Positions 6,601 to 10,634 of a stretch of 10,634 nucleotides of DNA are shown here, in pieces. The notes beneath the pieces are model-generated. The model was not told where the DNA came from. It was given only the letters and a program-made list of their open reading frames with translations, and made no database searches. The stretch is from JALYGJ01 sp036558545 (lineage in GTDB: Bacteria > Chloroflexota > Limnocylindria > Limnocylindrales > CSP1-4). The position numbers and the translations under genes are program-made. The number at the start of each line of letters is the position of its first letter. Position 1 is the first letter of the stretch. The stretch is taken from assembly GCA_036558545.1 (NCBI GenBank), contig DATBFJ010000099.1:1-10634 (forward strand), in the 5' to 3' direction.

Positions 6601-6960
6601 TCAGTCGCGGTAGGGCCGGTCCTCGCTCTCGACCTCGACGAGCATCGTGCGGAAGTCGTCTTCCTCAGTTGGTACGGCTGCGGCGCGCTCGTCGACGGGT
6701 ATAGCTGCCGTCTCGCCTTCTTCGCTTGACACGCGCACCGCAGCACGAAGGCTGGCCTCTATGTGAACGAATCCGTGGCGCTTCTCGAGGTCGGTGGCGA
6801 TTGCCTCGATAAGGGAGTCCTCCTCGAAATTGCTCAGCACGGCCTGGCGCGACTCGAGCACCATCTCCAAAAACTCGTCATCGTCATACTCGGCATCGTG
6901 CGCGAGCAGCAGGTTTGCAAAGATCTCGTCGTCCGACTCGGACAGCTCGTAGAAATACAC
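6601..6960 (-). CDS. Small acidic protein of unknown function
   Basis: I do not recognise this 119-residue protein. The start is GTG at 6960 (read on the minus strand), supported by GGAG five bases upstream and a -10-like TATACT further up; the frame stays open to 7065 but the extra residues look unconserved and run into the kinase gene. It is strongly acidic: 34 Asp/Glu against 9 Lys/Arg. Residues 1-80 look like a folded alpha/beta unit: MYFYELSESDDEIFANLLLA, a helix LEMVLESRQAVLSNF (31-45), then SLIEAIATDLEKRHGF (49-64) and a hydrophobic strand pattern (66-77). Residues 80-119 are a low-complexity acidic tail. There is no signal peptide, membrane segment or cysteine. The gene ends facing the ychF-like gene and is head-to-head with the PfkB kinase. 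Codon choice and the good RBS argue for a real gene rather than a shadow of another frame. Confidence 0.72.
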   Translation of the reverse strand: MYFYELSESDDEIFANLLLAHDAEYDDDEFLEMVLESRQAVLSNFEEDSLIEAIATDLEKRHGFVHIEASLRAAVRVSSEEGETAAIPVDERAAAVPTEEDDFRTMLVEVESEDRPYRD

Positions 6961-6962
6961 GC

Positions 6963-6969
6963 TTTCTCC
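6963..6969 (-). promoter_or_regulatory. Shine-Dalgarno sequence that fixes the start of the acidic protein
   Basis: On the minus strand the sequence reads GGAGAAAGC directly before GTG 6960; the GGAG core is five bases from the start codon. It is the best ribosome binding site in the window and selects GTG 6960 over the longer frame that begins at 7065. Confidence 0.6.
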
Positions 6970-6977
6970 GGTGCGAA

Positions 6978-7883
6978 GTGGCTGATTCGAGTATAGGCAC
7001 GGCCGTACAGCCGACCCTCGTCGTTGTAGGTGCCGCGACCCGCGACATCGCCGCTGACGATCCACGCGGATGGAAGCTCGGCGGCGGCGTCACGTACTCC
7101 GCGATCGCCGCGGCAAGACTGCCAGTCAGCGTCAAGGCCCTGATCGGCGTCGACGAGCTTGCGGCCACGGCTCAAGAACTTGACGCGATTCGTCGTTCCG
7201 GCGTCGACGTCCGCCTCGTTCAACTGCCGATCGGTCCGGTCTTCGACAACCGCCGAACGCCGAACGGCCGTCGCCAATTCGCAGTCGCCCCGAGCGACCC
7301 GCTATCAGTTGCGGACCTTCCAGAAGAGTGGCGATCTCCTGGCGCCGCCTTGCTCGCACCGGTCGCGGGCGAGCTGTCACAGGAATGGTCGACGGCCTTC
7401 GCGCCCGCGACCTACCTGACCCTCGCGGCTCAAGGTTTGCTCCGACGCCTCCACCCGGGCAGAGAGGTTGTCCGACTCGCGTTCGAGCATGGGCCGATCA
7501 TTCAGCGCGCCGACGCCATCGCGCTCAGTCGCGAGGACGTCTCAGAAGGAGCTCCGCCCATTCGCGACTGGACCCACGCCGGTCAGACACTGCTCATCAC
7601 CCACGGCAAACGCGGCTCGCTGGCGTTGGAACGGACTGAAACAGGGCTGACCGGCCGATTCATGCCGCCGCTCCCACCGCGCAGGGCGATCGACCCGACC
7701 GGAGCCGGCGACACTTTCGTCGCCGCGTGGCTCGCCGCGCGAATGGTCGTTGGCAGTGGCTGGCGGGCCCTGGCCGTCGCCTCCGCCATGTCCAGCCTGG
7801 CGGTGCTGAGTGCCTCGATGATGAAGACACCCACGACGGCCGATCTTTGCGCTGTCTTGTACGAGCTCAGGCAGCGCTCTTGA
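6978..7883 (+). CDS. PfkB-family carbohydrate kinase
   Basis: A 301-residue protein from GTG 6978; an in-frame ATG at 6915 would add 21 Arg-rich residues inside the opposite-strand gene and precede the first core strand by too much. The N-terminal strand is LVVVGAATRDIA (14-25), followed by the family glycine motif KLGGGVTYSAIAAARL (33-48). The C-terminal signature DPTGAGDTFVAAWLA (239-253) carries the anion-hole glycines and catalytic base D245. The ATP-side strand LLITHGKRGSLAL (205-217) also fits. The PfkB/ribokinase family phosphorylates sugars, nucleosides or related alcohols. Spacing is short between the GGGVTY motif and the substrate lid, and no ribokinase-, fructokinase- or adenosine-kinase-specific motif is obvious, so the substrate is unknown. 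Seventeen bases separate it from the divergent acidic-protein gene, and its end overlaps the mrfB-like gene by 17 bases. No Shine-Dalgarno is seen. Confidence 0.9.
   Translation: MADSSIGTAVQPTLVVVGAATRDIAADDPRGWKLGGGVTYSAIAAARLPVSVKALIGVDELAATAQELDAIRRSGVDVRLVQLPIGPVFDNRRTPNGRRQFAVAPSDPLSVADLPEEWRSPGAALLAPVAGELSQEWSTAFAPATYLTLAAQGLLRRLHPGREVVRLAFEHGPIIQRADAIALSREDVSEGAPPIRDWTHAGQTLLITHGKRGSLALERTETGLTGRFMPPLPPRRAIDPTGAGDTFVAAWLAARMVVGSGWRALAVASAMSSLAVLSASMMKTPTTADLCAVLYELRQRS
6990..6995 (-). promoter_or_regulatory. Candidate -10 element (TATACT) for the acidic-protein gene
   Basis: Read on the minus strand this is TATACT, five of six to TATAAT. Transcription from it would begin near 6983 and give a leader of about 23 bases that includes the GGAG ribosome binding site. 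No clear -35 is found near 7013-7018. The element lies within codons 5-6 of the divergent PfkB kinase gene. Confidence 0.35.
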
Positions 7884-9084
7884 CCCGCCGCTCGTAACGG
7901 CCGGCGAACACCTTCCGAGAAAGCCGCGGCAGCCGCCGTGCCAGGTCCTTCTCAACCGCGTGCATCGGCTCTCCCCATGCTCGTGCCCGGCCAGCGACCG
8001 AAGCTGCCTCGTGGCACGCGTTCAGAGCGCCACCAACGTCGTGCTCTACGTGCTCGCGATGGCGCGCCACGTGCAGCCATGCCGTCGCCGCGCCTGGGCC
8101 TCCTCGCAATGCAATCTCGAGCCACGCGGCGAACGCCTCGTCACGACGGTCGAGTCGCGCCAGCAATCGGGCGCGTTCAGCAGATAGCTGCCGATGCACC
8201 ACGGCCGTCGCCGGCCGCCGGACCTCCCAGGCCGATGGCTGCAGGGCGTGCTCGACGACGTCCAGCGCCTGTTGGTGGCTGCTACGGCGCGCATAAGCAC
8301 GCGCCAAGCCGAGCAGGTCACCTGGCTGAAACTTTTCCAGCCCGCTCGTCGAAAGCTCGCTCACGAGCATGGCCAACGAGATGATGTCCTGCCGGTTGTG
8401 GTCAACAACGTCGCGCAGCAGGCTGGACCGTCGTGATCGCAAATAGCTGAAATATCGGTCGGGGATGAAGGCGCCCGGCAGGTCGCCGGAGCGTCGCACT
8501 CCGCATACCTCCGCCTCCACCGTTGCCAACCGGGCGCTACCCAGGCGGTGTTTCCAGAGCTGACGGGCAACCGGCAGCAAATCGAGGTGGCCCGCAGCAG
8601 CCGGCGGCGGCCGTCCGTGCAGGCGATAGCGTGCGACGATCAGAGGCCAGTCGAATGTCCGGCCGTTGTACGTGACAAGCCAGCTGTTCGCGGGGATCGT
8701 TGACTCGAGGACATCGAGCAAAGCGCGCTCGTCGGCGTGATCAGGCAGCAGCAGCTGGCGGACGTGGAAGTTGCTTCCCTTCCACCAGCCCATGCCGACC
8801 AGAAAGGCCAGTGTTCCTGCACCGGTGGCCAGGCCGGTCGTCTCCAGGTCGACGCACACCAGTGGCTGCTCGATGGGCACGCCGTAGGGGAGGGCGGTCA
8901 GTACTGAGCGATCAACCGAGATGGCGGTGGCGAAGTCAAAGACCGCCACGCCACTCTCAACCCGGCCGCCGAACTCCGCGGCCAGTGCAGCGGCGTAATC
9001 CTTTCGTGGCCGCGAATCGCGCGACGGGCGACCCGGTGCAGAACGCAGCCGGTCGAGCCGTCTGGCGAGGACTCTTGTTTCCAT
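7867..9084 (-). CDS. mrfB: MrfB/YprB-family DEDDh 3'-5' exonuclease with TPR-like repeats
   Basis: A 405-residue protein starting at ATG 9084, 41 bases after the stop of the helicase gene on the same strand. An RNase H-like exonuclease domain spans about 74-245: Exo I VDLETTGL with D79 and E81, Exo II YNGRTFDWPLI with D145, and Exo III DHNRQDIISL with H229 and D233, the five residues of a DEDDh nuclease. Residues 255-385 contain at least three helix pairs resembling TPRs (GLARAYARRSSHQQALDVVEHAL; LLARLDRRDEAFAAWLEIAL; AWLHVARHREHVEHDVGGAL region). This layout is that of B. subtilis YprB/MrfB, a metal-dependent DNA exonuclease acting with the helicase MrfA in repair of mitomycin C damage. Family and pairing are well supported; the damage specificity here is inferred. 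The N-terminal 40 residues are Arg-rich. The 3' end overlaps the convergent PfkB kinase gene. Confidence 0.88.
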   Translation of the reverse strand: METRVLARRLDRLRSAPGRPSRDSRPRKDYAAALAAEFGGRVESGVAVFDFATAISVDRSVLTALPYGVPIEQPLVCVDLETTGLATGAGTLAFLVGMGWWKGSNFHVRQLLLPDHADERALLDVLESTIPANSWLVTYNGRTFDWPLIVARYRLHGRPPPAAAGHLDLLPVARQLWKHRLGSARLATVEAEVCGVRRSGDLPGAFIPDRYFSYLRSRRSSLLRDVVDHNRQDIISLAMLVSELSTSGLEKFQPGDLLGLARAYARRSSHQQALDVVEHALQPSAWEVRRPATAVVHRQLSAERARLLARLDRRDEAFAAWLEIALRGGPGAATAWLHVARHREHVEHDVGGALNACHEAASVAGRARAWGEPMHAVEKDLARRLPRLSRKVFAGRYERRVKSAA

Positions 9085-9125
9085 CTGGCGCTGCAGCCTG
9101 AGGCGCGCCTTTGCCAGCTAGCCTG

Positions 9126-10634
9126 TCACGCCGCCCGGGATTTACGCGCTGCCTCCCCAGCTAGCATCCGAAGGAGTTTCTGGGCCACCGGTTTTGCGCC
9201 GCCGTTCGAATCGACGCGGGGCCCTACACACGCCGGACAGCCTTCCGCGCAGGAACACGCTTCGACGAGCCCCAGGGCGCCGGCGATCAGCTCAGAGTGT
9301 CGATCGAACAAGCGGGCGGCCAGGCCGACACCACCGGGGACCGAGTCATACAGGTAGACGATCGGTTTCTCAGCGTGCGGTGATCGAACCTGGGCAACCA
9401 TGCCGATGTCGTGCGGATCGGCCATCAACAGCACGCTGGCGACCGTCTGCATCGCCCGACCCGCGCCGGACAGCGCCATATCAAGGTCGTCGCGACGCCA
9501 CGAGTCGAAATCGTGGCCCAAGGCGACCCAGTAAGCGGTCGTGTGAAGCTCAATCTCGGGTAGGTGGATCTTCCCCCAGCCCAGGTTCTCGTGCGTTTCG
9601 AGCCGAAGCTTCTTGTACAGCGTGGCAATGCTCGAAACCATTACCTCGCCGTGCGCACGGTCGGCCGCGGAAGCCGGCGCCTCAGCGAACGTCTCGAGTG
9701 GTTTGAGGGTGACCGCCAGCAGCGCCTGCGTGTAGTAGTCGACGTCAACCGGCTTGACGTAGGCACGGCGCTCCTCCCAGTCGAGATGCTCGACGTGGTA
9801 TTGCCGCGACTCATGGATGTAGATCGCGTTGTCGTACACGAGCACTGGCGCCGCGAAGAGATCCACCTCGCCGATGACGATTGGTCGTGGATGTCCGCTC
9901 GTATCGATGATCACGACGTTTTCGGGAGCACCGACTCTGAGTGAAACCTCCGAGGCCGGGAAGTTCTCGCTCGCCCAATACCAGCGATCGTCGTCGGCCA
10001 GGCGCACGTGGCCTTCCTCGGCCAGGAACGCGAGGAGATCGTCGGTCGGCACGCCGCTGAGCGAGTCACCCGAGTCGAAGGGCATCTCGAACGTTGCGGC
10101 ACGGACGTGGGCTAGGAGCACATGAAGATTTGTCGGATCGATGCGTGCCTCTTCGGGCGACGCGTCAAAGAGGTACTCCGGATGAGTTGCCACGAACTGG
10201 TCGATGGCACTCGCGCCCGCGACGAGGATGGCGACGCTCGCTTCGCGGCGGCGACCGGAGCGACCCATCTGCTGCCAGGTCGCCGCGATCGTGCCGGGAT
10301 AGCCGGCCAGGATGGCCGCATCGAGCCGGCCGATATCGATGCCCAGCTCCAGTGCGTTCGTGCTGACGACGCCAAGGACCTCGCCGGAGCGCAGGCCGGC
10401 TTCGATCTCTCGCCGTTCCGTCGGTAGATAGCCGCTGCGGTATCCGCGGATCCGCTTGAGCGGGCCGCGACCTTCACGAAATGCCTCGCGCAGGCTTGTC
10501 AGCAGCAGCTCGACGGCGACACGTGCCTTGGCAAACACGATCGTCTGCCTGCCCGAGCGGAGGAACGCCAAGGCGGCACGATGAGAGAGCGCGAGCGGGC
10601 CCGGCCGGATGCCCTGGCGCACATCGATGACCGG
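9126..10634 (-). CDS. mrfA: MrfA/YprA-family superfamily 2 helicase, C-terminal part (N-terminus outside window)
   Basis: The frame is open from the right edge (first codons give PVIDV) to TGA at 9126-9128, giving 502 residues of a larger protein. Numbering from the edge, motif IV is near RQTIVFAKARVAVELLL (29-45), motif V is STNALELGIDIG (91-102) and motif VI is QQMGRSGRR (121-129). They form the second RecA-like domain of a DEAD/DEAH helicase. The DEAD domain with Walker A and B must lie upstream. After the helicase core comes a long region containing YHVEHLDWEERRAYV, and near the end SCAEGCPACVGP with C460, C462, C466 and C469: the four-cysteine cluster of the MZB/DUF1998 domain that defines MrfA (YprA) and the yeast Hrq1 relatives. 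MrfA is an ATP-dependent 3'-5' DNA helicase partnered with MrfB. The downstream mrfB-like gene confirms the assignment. Confidence 0.92.
   Translation of the reverse strand, partial: PVIDVRQGIRPGPLALSHRAALAFLRSGRQTIVFAKARVAVELLLTSLREAFREGRGPLKRIRGYRSGYLPTERREIEAGLRSGEVLGVVSTNALELGIDIGRLDAAILAGYPGTIAATWQQMGRSGRRREASVAILVAGASAIDQFVATHPEYLFDASPEEARIDPTNLHVLLAHVRAATFEMPFDSGDSLSGVPTDDLLAFLAEEGHVRLADDDRWYWASENFPASEVSLRVGAPENVVIIDTSGHPRPIVIGEVDLFAAPVLVYDNAIYIHESRQYHVEHLDWEERRAYVKPVDVDYYTQALLAVTLKPLETFAEAPASAADRAHGEVMVSSIATLYKKLRLETHENLGWGKIHLPEIELHTTAYWVALGHDFDSWRRDDLDMALSGAGRAMQTVASVLLMADPHDIGMVAQVRSPHAEKPIVYLYDSVPGGVGLAARLFDRHSELIAGALGLVEACSCAEGCPACVGPRVDSNGGAKPVAQKLLRMLAGEAARKSRAA

Noticed and set aside
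6763..6996. A 77-codon plus-strand frame with hydrophobic stretches (LVIVILGIV).
   Set aside because: It mirrors the acidic protein gene; the minus-strand frame has a good RBS and a -10-like element, and this one does not.
3202..7108. GCGATCGC palindromes (3202-3209, 7101-7108), resembling the cyanobacterial HIP1 octamer.
   Set aside because: Only two copies were noticed in 10.6 kb of high-GC DNA and both are in coding sequence; this is not the density seen in HIP1-rich genomes.
9114..9165. A nine-base direct repeat CCAGCTAGC at 9114-9122 and 9157-9165 around the mrfA stop.
   Set aside because: Only two copies, short and one inside coding sequence; no flanking mobile-element features.
1..10634. 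A defence island, CRISPR array, biosynthetic cluster or mobile element.
   Set aside because: No repeats, transposase, integrase, toxin-antitoxin or modification genes were seen. The helicase-nuclease pair fits MrfAB DNA repair better than an anti-phage system.

Overview
The window is a compact bacterial chromosome segment, high in G+C (judged by eye as somewhat over 60 percent). It holds ten genes (two cut by the window edges), almost no intergenic space, many GTG starts and few Shine-Dalgarno sequences. No rRNA, tRNA, CRISPR array, insertion sequence or phage gene was seen. The gene families (Zincin_2/F420-associated metalloprotease-like protein, receiver-fused CpaE/TadZ ATPase, a divergent YchF paralogue, an MrfA/MrfB pair) together with short or absent leaders suggest a Terrabacteria lineage. 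Chloroflexota is my best guess and Actinobacteriota the alternative. This is inference from family content, not a measured placement.

Left part (1-5419, all + strand): the C-terminal end of an agmatinase/arginase-family ureohydrolase (1-240), a class I SAM-dependent methyltransferase (233-1057), a receiver-CpaE/TadZ-like ATPase (1071-2252), glutamate racemase MurI (2252-3106), a Zincin_2-type HExxH protein (3103-4377) and a D-2-hydroxyacid dehydrogenase (4385-5419). Three junctions overlap by 8, 1 and 4 bases and begin with GTG, which points to translational coupling. A possible new leaderless start lies just before the CpaE-like gene, so cpaE-murI-zincin-dehydrogenase may be one unit.

Middle (5420-7883): a divergent YchF/OLA1-family NTPase (5439-6545, +) meets a small, very acidic unknown protein tail-to-tail (6601-6960, -). 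That small gene is head-to-head with a PfkB-family sugar kinase (6978-7883, +), with only 17 bases between the two GTG starts.

Right part (7867-10634, - strand): a DEDDh exonuclease with TPR-like repeats (MrfB/YprB family) lies downstream of a superfamily 2 helicase with a C-terminal four-cysteine domain (MrfA/YprA family), whose N-terminus is outside the window. In Bacillus subtilis the homologous pair repairs mitomycin C damage independently of UvrABC, so this is most likely a DNA repair operon. The pfkB and mrfB ends overlap tail-to-tail by 17 bases.

Most of the window is housekeeping: nitrogen/polyamine metabolism, cell-wall D-glutamate supply, translation-associated NTPase, DNA repair. 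The least explained items are the acidic protein, the Zincin_2 protein, the solitary CpaE-like ATPase and the atypical YchF paralogue. I did not find convincing evidence of a wholly new multi-gene system.
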